Below, one piece after another: positions 32,556 to 45,293 of a DNA stretch of 64,000 nt. The notes beneath the pieces were generated by a model. The model made no database searches and was not told where the DNA came from. It worked only from the letters and a program-made list of their open reading frames with translations. The position numbers and the translations under genes were made by a program. Position 1 is the stretch's first letter. Each line of letters opens with the position of its first letter. The stretch is from Hymenopellis radicata (taxonomy: Eukaryota; Basidiomycota; Agaricomycetes; Agaricales; Physalacriaceae): NCBI GenBank assembly GCA_015501595.1, contig JADNRX010000012.1:124001-188000 (forward strand). The letters run 5' to 3'.

Positions 32556-32597
32556 TATCTTAAGTCGTCTAAACGCATATAGGCCTTTCCAGATGCA

Positions 32598-33740
32598 CCC
32601 CAATTTTGCTGAGGAAGTGGAAGGCCAAAGTGGGTAAGATCTTTTCCTTTGATGTCGATACAGCGTCCATTTAATAACCAAAGGCCATAGTCGTAAACTG
32701 TATCCTCCGAAGCGTTGAGAATTCCCATACGCGTCAATGTACGCTGAAGATCATCGCAGATATGGTGACGAAAACGAATCCACAATTCGTCGGGTTTTGT
32801 GATGGTGCAGTTGAGTAGCATGGATACGAAAAGTGCTCGTAAAACAAAGCCCGTTGACATAACAGAGGCTTCCTCTAAGCATTGAATCCACTCGCGATCA
32901 TCCTCCAAAAGTCCCAATGCTGCACATGCTGCTTTGAATGTAGGATGACGGGTACCATGAACTGTGCGTAGATGTTCAAAACTGGTAGCCCCTTTAACTA
33001 CTGTCAACAGCAATCGTAGATAGAAGCGTTCGCCTGATGTGGGAGATGCCTGATACATGCGGCCAATGGTGCCCATCGCTGTGCCAGACCGTTGGCGTCC
33101 TGTCCATGCTTTTTGCCGTTTGTTCCAGACAAAATGCTGAGGAATATCCTGATACGTGTATTTAGATGCATCAGGACCCCATTGTGCGCTTGCGTTCAGC
33201 CTAAAGTAGCCTGTTAAAGTTGTATCCTTCGCTGCAGCACGTTCGATAACCGCTGCAGGAGATTCGTCTTCCTCGAAGTAAATCCGTTGCTCTCCGGGTA
33301 GATGCACAGCTAATCGATAGATATTGGGTTCCTCTTTATGCATATCGAATTCGAATGTTCTCCAGCACGCTTCACAGGCGGACACATAGCGGGAGTCCAG
33401 GTACTCTTTAATCTCGTCGCGATCTTGGTTTGAGCTAAGCTCCAGCGTAGTACGGTCGTGGCCTTTGTAGATGTACTTGTGAATATACTTCACAGCCATC
33501 ACAGAAACGCATGCCTCCACGTTAATGTGACATTTATAGCGACAAAGGAGATAGGGATTATATGGCACGATATCGCGATTGGTGTAGGTATAGGAGACAC
33601 CATTCCTGACGGGACCTTCGAACGTAGGACCATTGCGTGGACGCTTCAACTTGGGATAGCCGTCACCACTAAAAGTCGTATACGACCCGGCAAACGGCTT
33701 AGGAGGAAAGCCGGGTTCACGCCTGGGAGTTGCTTAGGTA
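32598..33740 (-). pseudogene. Helitron Rep-helicase, N-proximal part
   Basis: Minus-strand ORF with Y-P-K-L-K-R-P-R-N, N-R-D-I-V-P-Y-N-P-Y-L-L and Y-K-C-H-I-N-V-E-A-C, then V-K-Y-I-H-K-Y-I-Y-K-G-H-D-R and H-F-G-L-P-L-P. This order is diagnostic of the linker region between Rep and helicase domains in Helitron proteins. The beginning is lost near 33735, possibly at an intron acceptor (CTCCCAG). The reading frame runs into the TIR element at 32595, where it acquires an artificial stop (TAA near 32555). Confidence 0.9.
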
Positions 33741-34226
33741 AATAAAGGACCCTTTATTTGTGGCAGTGCAGTTACCCCGCCCCACTCTCTATTGTATTGT
33801 AGATCTCAATCATTGCTCCTATAATGCTCCATACAATGCCCGCAACCACCTCCTGATTATTCATGATGCCTTTCCTCCCGTTCACGAGCCCGACGATGTA
33901 AGGCTGCAAGAAACCTCTGATAAGAACTGTTCTCTCTTTCACATCCCCTCGCTTCGTCCGCAACAGGTCAAAACGGGCCGTAACACACTACTTGGGCCTC
34001 ATATCATCTTGGACTCACTGTGTATATCGTGGTATTGGAACATTAGACATTCTAGGGCGGAAATTTCGCGAGGATGATGGTGCTGGGTGAGAGGGGCTGC
34101 CTGCCTCGAACTCAGAGTCCGAGGATTCGTCTCGCGCCCGCTTAAAGACCATGGTGACAGGGGGGAAGGAGTAATTTATGATTTATTAGTGCTAGAGTTC
34201 GAATTTAAAACATAGAGGCTCTTGTA
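33741..34226. other. Spacer between Helitron remnant and MITE
   Basis: No recognisable gene. A short minus-strand ORF (33772-33963) has no family features. Confidence 0.4.
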
Positions 34227-34459
34227 CTGTAGACTTTAAATCAATTCGTCGGTCACGGGTCACAGAGGATCCGAAACCGACGAAAAGTCACAGTGGTCAC
34301 TCCAAAAATCACGAAAAAATCCCCGGCAGGGCCCCCGCCAGCCTCCCGCCGCAGCTCCGCCGCGGCGGCAATTACCATATATGGTAAGTCGACGAAACCA
34401 AAATTTCGTCAGTGAGGTCACAGGTCACATGGACCGACGAATTGATCGAAAGTCTACAG
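34227..34459. mobile_element. Tc1/mariner-type MITE (233 bp)
   Basis: TA dinucleotides (34225-34226 and 34460-34461) flank an element starting CTGTAGACTTT and ending AAAGTCTACAG. The inverted repeat continues inward through ATCAATTCGTCGGTC with few mismatches. The centre is very GC rich (34325-34370). A TA duplication with TIRs and no ORF defines a mariner-class MITE. Confidence 0.8.
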
Positions 34460-34812
34460 TATTTGCCATACCTAAAAATGTACAACAAAAGAATGGAATT
34501 CTGAGAGATGAAGTTATAGGGTGTGAGGTCGTAAACGTCGAAGTCCAAGGAAACCCCGTGGGAAAATTCCGACCTGCCAAAACAGGCCCCAGTTGTTCCA
34601 GTCCCAATCGGTTCATCAAGCGTTCCGATTGTGCTGGTTCGAGTCTATTTGCTTTCTGAATCTGTAGACTTTTATGTTTGCATGTTGTTCTTTTGATATC
34701 TTCGTTTCATCAAGGTGCTGTCCATTTTACATATCATTACAACAGGATCTACATATTAACTTACATACTGTATAGGATGTTCATACATAGGATGTACAGT
34801 CCCAATGTATCA
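34460..34812. other. Intergenic, no gene seen
   Basis: AT-rich spacer. One CTGTAGACTTTT at about 34663 resembles the MITE end and may be a relic of another copy. Confidence 0.4.
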
Positions 34813-35677
34813 TTATACATGGAGCAGATGCATGTCGATAAGTCCATTCAGCGTGCCATTCGCTCCCTCGTACATCATCGACGCGTAATTTGATCTGCGG
34901 TTCTTTGCAAGACTCGGAGTCTCTTCTTCAATGATATTCACGTTAAGCGAGGAAACGGAAGAGAAACGGTGCAGTATCTCGTCCATCACCACATCCCAAT
35001 CTATCTCGGAGCAAAGTGGGGTCTCGTCAAGAGGCGTGGCACGTCCATCCGATGTGGATGAGGATGGCTGGGTAGGTGTGACTACGAGCAATGGAGGAGG
35101 TATGGGCAAGTCACGTCTCCTTGTCGACTGTGATGCGCAGACTGGACGTGATGAGGGAGCCTCAGTGGTGAGTGGTATCAACAAGGGCACGGTAGGGAGC
35201 CTTCTCCGGCGCCGTGTGTGGCCGTCATGACATTGATCAGAGCTCGACGCCGCCGCAGCCCTCCCCTTGCCCTTCTCCGAGCGCGAGCGCGAGCAATGGA
35301 CATCTGAAACGGGCCTGCTAACTGGGATCGAGGGGAGCGGTTTCGAGTATCTGTGATGCGTGCGTTTCGCATCGACTGCTGCCAGTGGCGTGGGAGGCAG
35401 GGGCGCACGCGTTTGCGGCGCGACTGCGACTGGGTGACGCGCGAGCGGCGCTTGACATCGCCCGACTCCCGCAGGCTGTAGATGTTTGACCTTCGCCATG
35501 AGCGTTGGGGTGCGGACAGGGGAGGGGAAGAATGGCATACCAGATCCACACTTCGTCGTTGGGCAGCACCGAGTCGGCGCTCGCTGGGATGGGGTCCTTG
35601 AGGATGTCCATGGACCATATGGATGCAGAGCGGACGAGTGTCTTTGGTCGGGGCCCGGTGACAGATAGACGATGCAT
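34813..35677 (-). CDS. Conserved-looking disordered protein of unknown function
   Basis: The start at 35677 reads M-H-R-L-S-V-T-G-P-R-P-K and is probably followed by one intron near 35560-35500 (acceptor CTACAG). The main exon contains proline-rich, basic, low-complexity segments (P-L-P-S-I-P, R-R-R-R-R-L-P) and a more ordered C-terminus with D-W-D-V-V-M-D-E-I-L-H-R-F and P-S-L-A-K-N-R-R-S-N-Y-A-S-M. No domain is recognised. Fungal proteins of this composition are often cortical or nuclear regulators, but nothing here proves it. The 5' splice site is ambiguous (two GT candidates). Confidence 0.5.
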
Positions 35678-35976
35678 ATGCTCGTCGGGTAGATAGAGGT
35701 GGCAATTTAAAGGACCTGGGCAACTCCGAGTGCGAGGACGGGGGAGTGGAGAGTGTCACGTTCCCTCCGTTTCGCTGTCTCGCGCGTATATGTACGCAGA
35801 CAGTAAACGGGCTATGCACCATCAGGAATTTGAATGCGAGATATGTGTAAGAGCTGCTGTTGGTCAAGCTTGATGTGGGGTTTGATCACCGATCAGTGAT
35901 CGAGAACGTTCGCCTCCTTTCGTCATTCCCAATTTTCCGTTTCACCTCCCTCGAGGCCGGCGGTACTGTTCCTCGA

Positions 35977-37023
<1,047 letters not shown>

Positions 37024-37622
37024 TTGATGCCCAGGCCGGCGTGATAGCCTCGTTGCTTGTAATCCTTGGACAGCGTGCACCGTTATACGGCGGTGGTCTT
37101 GATCTAACAGGGCACATGAATGGAAGTGTAGTAGAACATAGAGAACGAAACATACTTGTAGACCGTGTATACCTTCTATTTCCTTCTTGAGGGTTTCTGT
37201 GACCAGTCTATGTTGTTTGAGTGTAGTAAGCCCCTTGAAGGCCTCCGAAGCGATGGTGATAGCGTAAAATGATCCACAGCCGCCTATATGACCGCTTTCA
37301 GGACAAAGTAAAACTGGTGTACATGTTACGCACCGGAAACGTCCTGAACTTGTAACTGAGTAGGCGAAAACTTTTCAGTTAATTTCGCGATAATATTTTG
37401 TTCCCCTTCGAGCAGGTTGACAGCAGCAGCAGGTTGTGTCGAATACAGGCGCAGTTGGCGGGCAACAGGGAACAGCCGTCTAGTGAACGGGAGCATCGTG
37501 ACAGTTGCAGATCAAGTTATTGCGCTGTCGTCATTGGTCAGCGACGCGTCGAGATCACGCCGAATGCAGACGAGGCCTGGGCTTGCACCAGGTCCATTGC
37601 AACCAATTTGCAACTAACGTCC
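37024..37622. other. Intergenic / COX15 leader, no gene seen
   Basis: About 600 bp. The reading frame of COX15 is open upstream to 37398 without a recognisable targeting signal, so the ATG at 37623 is preferred as start. No other feature was found. Confidence 0.45.
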
Positions 37623-39768
37623 ATGATCCCCACTTTGCTGGGGACGGCTCGAGCGCCTGCTCGCTCGCTGTTCGTGTCCCAGAAATGGGCATGCGCGTCT
37701 CGCTGTCTGTCCCGGTTTCCTTGCCGGACTATGTCCTCTTGCGGCCTTGAGCGCTCTATCCTATGGCCTACTAGACAGGGTGCCCAAGTATCCTCTATTG
37801 CCCGTGCCCACTATGCAACTGCGGCCAAGGCGCCAAAACGCGCATCCAAAAAATCTACCCCACCGAAGTCGGAGTCAACTCCTCCGAAAGCAGAGGCAGC
37901 GTCTATTCCACCAAAGACAGAGCCTGCAGCCACTCCTCCGAAATCAGAGCCTTTGCCTACTGCGCCAAAACGCGCATCCAAAAAAAGTAATGCGAAAGCG
38001 GCCTCACCGAAATCGGAGCCAACCTCTCCGAAAGCAGAAGCAGCGTCTATTCCGCCAAAAACAGAGCCTGTACCCACTCCTCCGAAATCAGAGCGTTTGC
38101 CCACTCCTCCGAAAGTAGACCCTGCCCCTGCAGAAGCCAGTCCTACATCTACGGACCAATTACTTCCTTCGGCCAAGGCGCCAAAACGCGTATCCAAAAA
38201 ATCTACTCCGAAGGCAGCACCTCCGAAATCGGAGCCAACCCCTCCGAAAGCAGAGGCAGCGTCTATTACACCCAAAGCAGAGCCGGTACCCACTCCTCCG
38301 AAATCAGAGCCTTTGCCTCCTCCCCCGAAATCAGAGCCTGTGCCCACTCCTCCGAAATCAAAGGCTTTGCCTACTCCTCCGAAAGTAGAACCTGCCCCGA
38401 GTCCTACGCCCACGGACCAATTACCCATTCTCCCTCCTAAATCTGTCGGAATATGGCTCATGATATCCTCGACACTCGTCCTTCTCATCGTCGTTGTGGG
38501 CGGTGTAACGCGCCTCACCGAGTCTGGTCTTAGCATAACAGAATGGAAACCTATAACAGGTGCGATACCACCATTGTCCCACGAAGATTGGGAAGAGGAG
38601 TTTGCCAAGTACAAAGAGACCCCCGAATTCAAAATGTCTGTTTCTTTCTTGCTCGGCTATGAGACTTTATTTAACGCGTGATTTTATAGGCTGAACCATT
38701 CCATTACCTTGGAAGAGTTCAAACGCATCTTCTTTTGGGAATGGAGTCATCGTTTCCTCGGCCGCTTCGTTGGAATGGTCTTCGTCCTCCCACTGGCATA
38801 TTTCATCGCGCGTAAAAAGATCTCAAAGAACCTGGCCTGGAAACTGTCCGGTCTATCAGCGCTATTCGCCGCGCAGGGCCTCATGGGATGGTACATGGTC
38901 AAGTCTGGGCTTGACGAGCAACTACTGGAAACTCCAGGCGCCGTGCCCCGCGTCTCCCAGTATCGGCTCGCCGCCCATCTCGGTCTAGCTTTCATCCTTT
39001 ACGTGGCCATGTTCTCTACAGGACTGGCGACGATCAAGGATTACAAGTTTGCCACCAGCGGGTTGTGGAATGGACAGACCCTCAAGGACTTCCAGAGGGT
39101 CATTCAATCCCCATTGTCGCGTAAACTGTTACTGCAGACGCGCGTTTTATTCGGGATGGTGTTCTTGACTGCTATGTCCGGTAAGAATATCGGTCCTGTT
39201 TGCTTGAAGTACGATTCACGCGTTTTCAGGTGCCTTTGTGGCGGGCCTCGATGCTGGATTGCTGTACAACGAGTTCCCGCTGATGGGCGGACGCCTGGCG
39301 CCTCCTTCGGAGGAGCTCCTTGATCCGCGGTATAGCAAGAGGAGTGACCGCTCAGATCTTTGGTGGCGCAGTATGCTCGAAAACCCAGTCACCGTCCAGT
39401 TCGATCATCGTGTTTTGGCAAGTTTGTTTTCCCCCATTATTCAAGAGCTGTGTTGACCGGAATTTCAGGCAACGTTGACCTACTTTGGCATCGCCGCTCT
39501 TTATTTGCAGAGCTTGCGTCGGGGAGCGTTACCTGCTGCAACCCGTGGTGCAACGAGGGTTGCATTTGGAATGGCCAACATTCAAGTCATCTTGGGTATA
39601 ACAACACTATGGTACATGGTTCCAGTTCCCTTGGCTGCAGGGCACCAAGCAGGCAGCGTTCTACTTTTGACGGCTATGATTCATGCGCTCATGGCCTTCC
39701 GAAGACCCAGCACTGCTGCAGTGGCGTGGCAGAATGCGTTGAGGGCGAGCAGGAAGGCAGTTTCCTAA
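37623..39768 (+). CDS. COX15: Haem A synthase COX15 with an unusual Pro/Lys repeat insert
   Basis: Converts haem O to haem A in the mitochondrial inner membrane for cytochrome oxidase. N-terminal presequence (residues 1-70, Arg/Ser rich). Residues about 79-270 are a low-complexity block of P-P-K-S-E-P / P-P-K-A-E-A repeats. The conserved core starts [11 protein letters not shown] with [12 protein letters not shown]. Next come H-R-F-L-G-R, the R-L-A-A-H-L-G-L region, a [10 protein letters not shown] block, F-D-H-R and the last helices with G-H-Q-A-G-S-V. Introns lie near 38633, 39181 and 39420, the last with a GC donor (GCAAGT...CAG). Stop TAA at 39768. Confidence 0.97.
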
Positions 39769-39879
39769 CTTATACATTACCTCTTCTGATATACCTAGAA
39801 AGACCACTCTCAATATATAATACACGCACTCATATGCGAGCTTATGCAGAAAAGAATACAATTGTTACAGTAATAGTGT

Positions 39880-40948
39880 CTACCCCTCCATTTGCACATC
39901 TTCTTCGGTCGACGTTGGCGCAGCAGCAGCCGCGGGAGCAACCTCTTTTGGTATCATAGTCTGGATGAAGACATCGACCTTGTCGCCTTCAAGGATGCGG
40001 AAAGAGCCAGAAGGGGGAGCGCTAGCTTCGTTGGGGCTCCCAACACCAACAATACCGATCGAAGTGTTATTCACGTTCAGCTCCTTATCCTGCTGCAGGG
40101 TTTCGCGTAACGCGTGCAGACCATGTCGAATAAGGTCATCCAGTGAGCCTGTAAGAACCAATAAGTGAATGAGAGCGTGGTAACGCTAGATAAACGCACA
40201 ATCAGCAAAGCTCTCATAATGCTTTTCGAGATACGTCTTTGCACTCTGATTCCTGGCACCAATGGCCATTGCGTAATACTCGTACGAGTTTCCAGAGGGC
40301 GAGAATTCGTAAAGATGGGGTCCGGACTGGTCTTCACCGATTACAAGGAAACCGACACCGTACGGGCGTCGACCGTATTCTTGAGTGTTGACCTGAGCCT
40401 CTTAATACATATGTCAGTGTCGTGGCGCATAGATGGCTCGTAGAGTACGTACTGTCGGCAATGGACGACACTAGCCTGTTCACGGGTACTGGCCGATTGA
40501 AGATCATTCTTGACGACATAGCTTGCTGGCGCATGAAGTTACTATTGGGAATGAGCTTAGATCGTTGCTCATGATAGTGCACGCACCTCAATACACGAGC
40601 ATCCGACGTCAATCCGGCAATTGCGATCCCAATGTGGTCGTCTATCCGGAACATCTTCTGCTGGTACGAGGCGAGTTCTCCAGCCGAGCGCTACAAAACA
40701 TCAAGTCAATGACCTGGCCCAATTTGATGCCAGACGCACTTTAAGAGCAAGTAGAATCGCATGGGTCTTGGACCGCAAGCCAACAGCCGCAGAACCCTGC
40801 TTCACGGCCTCGACTGCATATTCCACCTGGTGAAGTCGTCCTTGGGGCGAGAAAACGGTGTTGTCCGAGTCGTATGTGTTTCGAAACTGTCAAGTAAAAG
40901 ATGAAAACACGCTCTTAAAACAGAACGAGATAGAGATGGGCTGACCAT
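39880..40948 (-). CDS. PRE5: 20S proteasome alpha subunit (alpha1/PSMA1 type, yeast Pre5)
   Basis: The ATG at 40948-40946 stands directly against a GT donor, so exon 1 contributes only the start Met. Exon 2 continues [24 protein letters not shown], the signature of proteasome alpha subunits. Further on come [13 protein letters not shown] and a flexible, Ala/Pro/Glu-rich end ([13 protein letters not shown]). The subunit forms part of the outer alpha ring of the 20S core. Several introns of about 50 bp. It converges with COX15, with 111 bp between the stops. Confidence 0.96.
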
Positions 40949-41237
40949 TGTCGTGGAGGATAAAGGCAAGCGTGCGTAACTTCGACGCGTCAGCGATCGA
41001 TTCTAGCTTGTGACATGCGTGATTGTCACACCCTAACTGCAGCGCGATTTGATTTTGCTTATCCTCAACCAACAGTGTCCAGCTGGCGACATATATATTC
41101 GGCAGCCGTTTTCATTCTAGATATAGGGCACTGCATTTATCGGCTGGACACCTGGACCGATAACTTTACTGATCGGCACTTGCCGGCTGTCCACAGCAAG
41201 CCGAGAACAGACGTCTTACACTTGCTTGTCAACTGCG

Positions 41238-43394
41238 ATGTCTGCGTCTGGCAATAGAAGGCCGCCCAAGAAATCCAAGGTGCAGGCCTGCGCCACTTGC
41301 AGGAAAGTGAAAGCGCGCTGCGAAGTCTTGGAGGCAAACTCTGTTGGCATTCGTAAATGCCATCGTTGTACCGCAGTCAAGATCACCTGTTCCTTTGAAT
41401 CTGAACCTATTCCCCCGCCCCCGCCCCCGCCACCTGCACCATCTAGTCAACCACTTTTGGAACAATCGTCGCTGGATCTATCCTCTTCCTTGGCCATACC
41501 ACCAGATACCTTCCCCGAAAGACTCTCCCTTGGAGTCAACGTGGCTGCGCATCCGAGGGTCAACCTTCCGGTGTACTTCACTGTGGGCACACCCTCCGCC
41601 CCATCGTCGAATGATGTATCCTTTAACTTTAGACCTCTGTGGGCATTCGTGGGTGAACTTGTAGATTGGTCTACACCAATACTTGCAATTCAGGAACTAG
41701 CCAAGGTCCCCGAAGTCAGCAGTTCATCGTTCGTCGTGCACGACAAACTGTTACATCATATCCTTTCCCAGAGTGAAGTTGACAACTTGCTATCAATGTA
41801 CGTATATTTTTGTTTTGACTCGTCTCAAGTTCTGATTGGCATCGCCAGATTCACAGTACATTACACGCCTTGGCTGAACTTCAGTCTGGTCCGAACCGGC
41901 TCGGACCATGTCTTTCTTGACCTTGTATGCTGCACCATCGCGTCGCGCTACTTGGATGCGTCTACTCGTTTTCTTATCGCTCCTCGGCTACAAAATCTGA
42001 TCAAGGACAAAATCGCTGAAATGGTCTTCAATCCCTCTGATTTTCAGTCTCTTGAAACCGTTCAGGCGTTAATCATATTAGCATTGTGGTCTCCAATTTG
42101 TGGCTTTGGTGCCCAGGGTGATGGGAAAATGCTCATTGGTATGGCGGTGACGATTGCTATGAACATGCGACTGAATGAAGCCTCGGCGAGCGCAATGAAG
42201 ATGCGCGCTGATGCATCACCTCTTATCCCGTGGACATCGTTGACTATGAAAATCAAGTGAATCAAGCGCGCATTGTACGTTCCTCGCTCATTCTGGCTTC
42301 TCTTACTGATCTTACTATTTGCGTAGTGGACAGTTTTAACCAACACAGAGTCAATGTGAGTCCATTGCACTGTTTGGAAGTCTAGCTAAATTGAGCTTAG
42401 GATTTGCGTAGGAAGCGGTCGACAGACCATTTCTAAGCGTTCACCGCCTGATTTGGATCTGTTCCCGATATTGTCGCCTGATACAATCGAGGAAGGCAGA
42501 GACCTCCGTATCAGACTCTCCTCGGAGCTCTTCAACGCCACAGAGCGAGGGCTCCAGGCGAAATTGTCGTGCAGAGAACAGATTGAAGAGTGGTTCAACT
42601 ATGTCTCCACATCCTTAGAGGAACTAGACGGCCTAGTACGATTGATCAAGCCTCTTCCAAGTAAGGTTGCTCTCATCTCTTTTGTTACTGTTTACTGATG
42701 TTGCTCAAGTTGTTTGCACCGATGAAAAGTTCCATTTTCATGTCCTGCATTGCATTGCCCTGTGTTGTCGACAGTGCATTCTCTACAACGCGGTGCTGAG
42801 CGCCCGGAATCTTGTCAAGGATAAATACCCCGTCGTTCATGGCCCTACAAGTTTATGGGCGTGGTTTGAGGAAATTCGACCACATGGGCTAAATGTCATA
42901 CCGCAGTGGGGGAAGGAGAGTACTCGGAATGCTGAAGCAGTGCTGACCTTCTTCCTACAATGCGACCGCACTTCTTTAGCAACATCACCGGACATTCTCT
43001 TCGCTATGATCGCATTCTGCGGGGGCTTGTTGTCGCGATGAAGTTCTTCATGATGAGAAGACTGGGTCACGAGCTCGATGGCTCTGGAGATATGCTTCTC
43101 GAGCAGACGATAGACGCTATGAGTCGGGCGAGTATTCGGAAGATGCTGGCGACTTGGAGGAATTCCGATAAGACGGAGTTGATAAATGAAGCACGGAGAT
43201 TGCATCACGGTTCGGGCGACCTTGATATTTCGCCGTCTTACAGACCGGCGACTCCAGTGCCAAACGGGATCCAAAACGAAATGGCCAACCGCAGTACCTT
43301 GAATGAGGCTCAGGTTCAAGGTAATGAATTTGACTTCTGGTCTGAGCTCTTGCAGAGCAATCCATTTCCACAATTTGCGTCATCATATACTTAG
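41238..43394 (+). CDS. Zn2Cys6 transcription factor with fungal-TF domain
   Basis: N-terminal zinc cluster C-A-T-C-R-K-V-K-A-R-C, 12-residue linker, C-H-R-C-T-A-V-K-I-T-C (residues about 17-50), preceded by a basic P-P-K-K-S-K. A short polyproline run follows. The middle homology region runs from about 41690 (V-H-Y-T-P-W-L-N, L-V-C-C-T-I-A-S-R-Y-L) to the end. Introns near 41799, 42275, 42357 and 42664 are inferred. The first is a multiple of three and lacks a stop, so the unspliced reading is open. The target genes are unknown. The ATG is at 41238; the reading frame extends slightly upstream without an ATG. Confidence 0.85.
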
Positions 43395-43623
43395 TCCCAG
43401 CATCCTACCTATATAATCACACTACCTAGATTTCTCATTACTTACTTCAAAGTTGTATCACTTTTCACATTGTGAATGGAGGGCAAGTCCTTTCGCCGTA
43501 AACTCGAATCAGAACAGAAGATTGCAATTTCGTGCTCAACACGACACAAGACCTCGACGATATACAGATACATTCGTAAAATACATTGCTAAGTACTACA
43601 TCCCACAAGCGTGAATAACATTT

Positions 43624-45129
43624 TCAGACATCGGCGTTCGTTGCGCTTGTCGTGTTATGGCGAATCCAGTCTCTATGGGCGGCATCCAACAAAACCACAA
43701 AGGCTTGGCCTTCGGGGCTGGATCCGCCTTCCACTGTTGCCGTCGTGAACGTGTACGGATCGACGGTATTTTGTAGCCAGCCATTTTCATCTATGCTATC
43801 CACGATGAGCTGGAGAGCCTTGTCGGCATATGATATCAGAGAAGTGTCGTTTGTATAGACAGCCATGCGATACGTGACTGCTGCCATCAAAGCCGTCGAG
43901 GACGAATCTGCAAAGGAAGAGTAATCATCCAGTACGTTCAATAGAGTCCCGTTGGCGGCCTACGAAGTTAACATCATTCAGCGCCCATAAACGAAGGTTG
44001 AGTCCAAGTACCTGATAGTGCCACGCCGATTCGAGTACTTCATTTATCCATGTCGTTAGATTAGCGCTCTGTTCAATGAACTGAGAACCTTGGGTCGTGT
44101 GATTCATGGTCATTAAAACACGAAGCATTCCGGCCGCCGCCCACGCGTTTCCTACAAGTACGTCAGCGCCACGGCTGATGGACCGAAAGTTATCCCGACC
44201 TGTCCCCCAGTGTGTCGTGTCACTCCATGATCCTAACAAGATATGCTGCCAAAGTCCACTATCATCACGGAGGACATCTCGATACAGCGATATTTGATCG
44301 TATGCCGTTTGTATTAACGAGATTTCGGCGCCACCACCTGCCAGTGAGCCGAAGTACGCAAGGAATGGAGGCACCATGTAGATGAAGTCGGCCCTAAAGG
44401 AGACTGCCCATGAGCGGCGAAGTAAAACGGGGTAAGAACTACTTGCCATAGTTGGGTCTCGTCGGACCTATGCGAGATGGCGCCCGTGTCAGTACGCGGC
44501 GCGACGTTGAGAAGGTAGTCGAGTTGTTCTCCAGCGGCGTCGGCATACGAGTTATCGCTTAAATTCGTCCGCGTCCAGTTGGCCAAGAGAACAGCTACAC
44601 CGAGGCCTAAACACGTGCGTTAATGTGGTAACGAAGAAGGTAGATCGATGGACTTACTAGCGGGGTCACCGACCGCGGAGTCTGCCACCAGCGTAAGGGA
44701 GTCAGAAGACTTGGTGGAGACTACGCTGAAAGAAACATTAATGGGGGTACGGAGTGGGGTGGTAATGGCGTACTTGTAGGCTATCTCAAGGACATCTGAG
44801 GCGTTGCTAGAGGCAGGAAGCGTCCGCGGAGGAGGAAACGCGCTCGCGTTGAAAACAGACAGTGCGGGCCATTCAGATTCGAGTAATGCTTCCGTTGCCG
44901 TGCCAAGTTCCCAACTGGTTTAACGTGAGCAAAAAGGTTGAGGGTAAAAGGTAAATGCAACGACGCACCTTTGAAAAGAAACCTGGCGCATGTTGCCTTT
45001 GACGAGAGCAAGAGTACGACTGCTGAGACCGCCATACGAAGGGTCAATGGGGTCAGAGCTGGTATTGACTGCAACTTCAAGGGCGGCAGCTGCAGCCACA
45101 AGTCGACAGACGGGAGCCATGAGAGTCAA
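43624..45129 (-). CDS. Six-hairpin glycosidase (GH88/GH105-like)
   Basis: Spliced gene of about 450 aa. The N-terminus has an Ala/Leu/Val-rich stretch (V-C-R-L-V-A-A-A-A-A-L) that may be a signal peptide. The core contains D-F-I-Y-M-V-P-P-F-L-A-Y-F-G, W-G-T-G-R-D-N-F-R, G-N-A-W-A-A-A-G-M-L-R-V and W-L-Q-N-T-V-D-P, a layout seen in fungal six-hairpin glycosidases. Several N-x-S/T sites suggest secretion. The substrate (pectin-derived unsaturated sugars in GH88/105) cannot be read from the sequence. Introns near 44970, 44710-44610, 44455-44395 and 43965-44010. Confidence 0.65.
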
Positions 45130-45293
45130 AGGAAGGGCTACTGCTGCGGTTCAGATGGCTGCAAATCCATCATTTTATACCAAGGAAATCTCTCGGATGC
45201 CATCAAAGTTCGTGCGCTCGAACGGGGATTCTACATAGACACTGTTCGGGGAATGCGTGCTTCGGTTGCATGAGAACGCAGCGGAGCATTCTG

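Larger units (their letters stand above)
26227..32595. mobile_element. 6.4-kb TIR element inserted in the Helitron gene
   Basis: Ends read CATCAGGAAAGGCC... at 26227 and the complement CATCTGGAAAGGCC... from 32595. The inverted repeat continues for about 35 bp with few mismatches (through TTTAGAC and CTTAAGAT). CA flanks both sides (26225-26226 and 32596-32597), a 2-bp duplication. Removing the element and one CA rejoins the Helitron reading frame exactly, which supports these borders. No transposase is seen. The interior holds a second hAT-like element, captured host sequence and an acidic repeat. A 2-bp duplication with CA-type ends would fit the CMC (CACTA/Plavaka) group. That class call is inference. 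Confidence 0.75.
24553..33740 (-). mobile_element. Helitron remnant, 5' truncated and split by an insertion
   Basis: The minus strand carries the helicase half (26224-24673) and part of the Rep-proximal region (33740-32598) of a Helitron Rep-helicase. The pieces are separated by a 6.4-kb insertion. The true N-terminus with its zinc finger and HUH nuclease motif is absent, because homology ends near 33735. GC-rich palindromes at 24558-24634 lie just beyond the helicase stop, where a Helitron 3' hairpin is expected. The exact 3' terminus (CTRR-type end) could not be fixed. Confidence 0.85.

Noticed and set aside
24553..33740. Functional Helitron
   Set aside because: The Rep nuclease end is missing and the gene is split by an insertion.
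34663..34674. Second mariner-type MITE next to the first
   Set aside because: Only one short end-like word was found and no partner inverted repeat.
37811..38632. 273-codon minus-strand ORF rich in F-G-G-V-G
   Set aside because: It is the complement of the COX15 Pro/Lys repeat block; periodic DNA keeps the antisense frame open.
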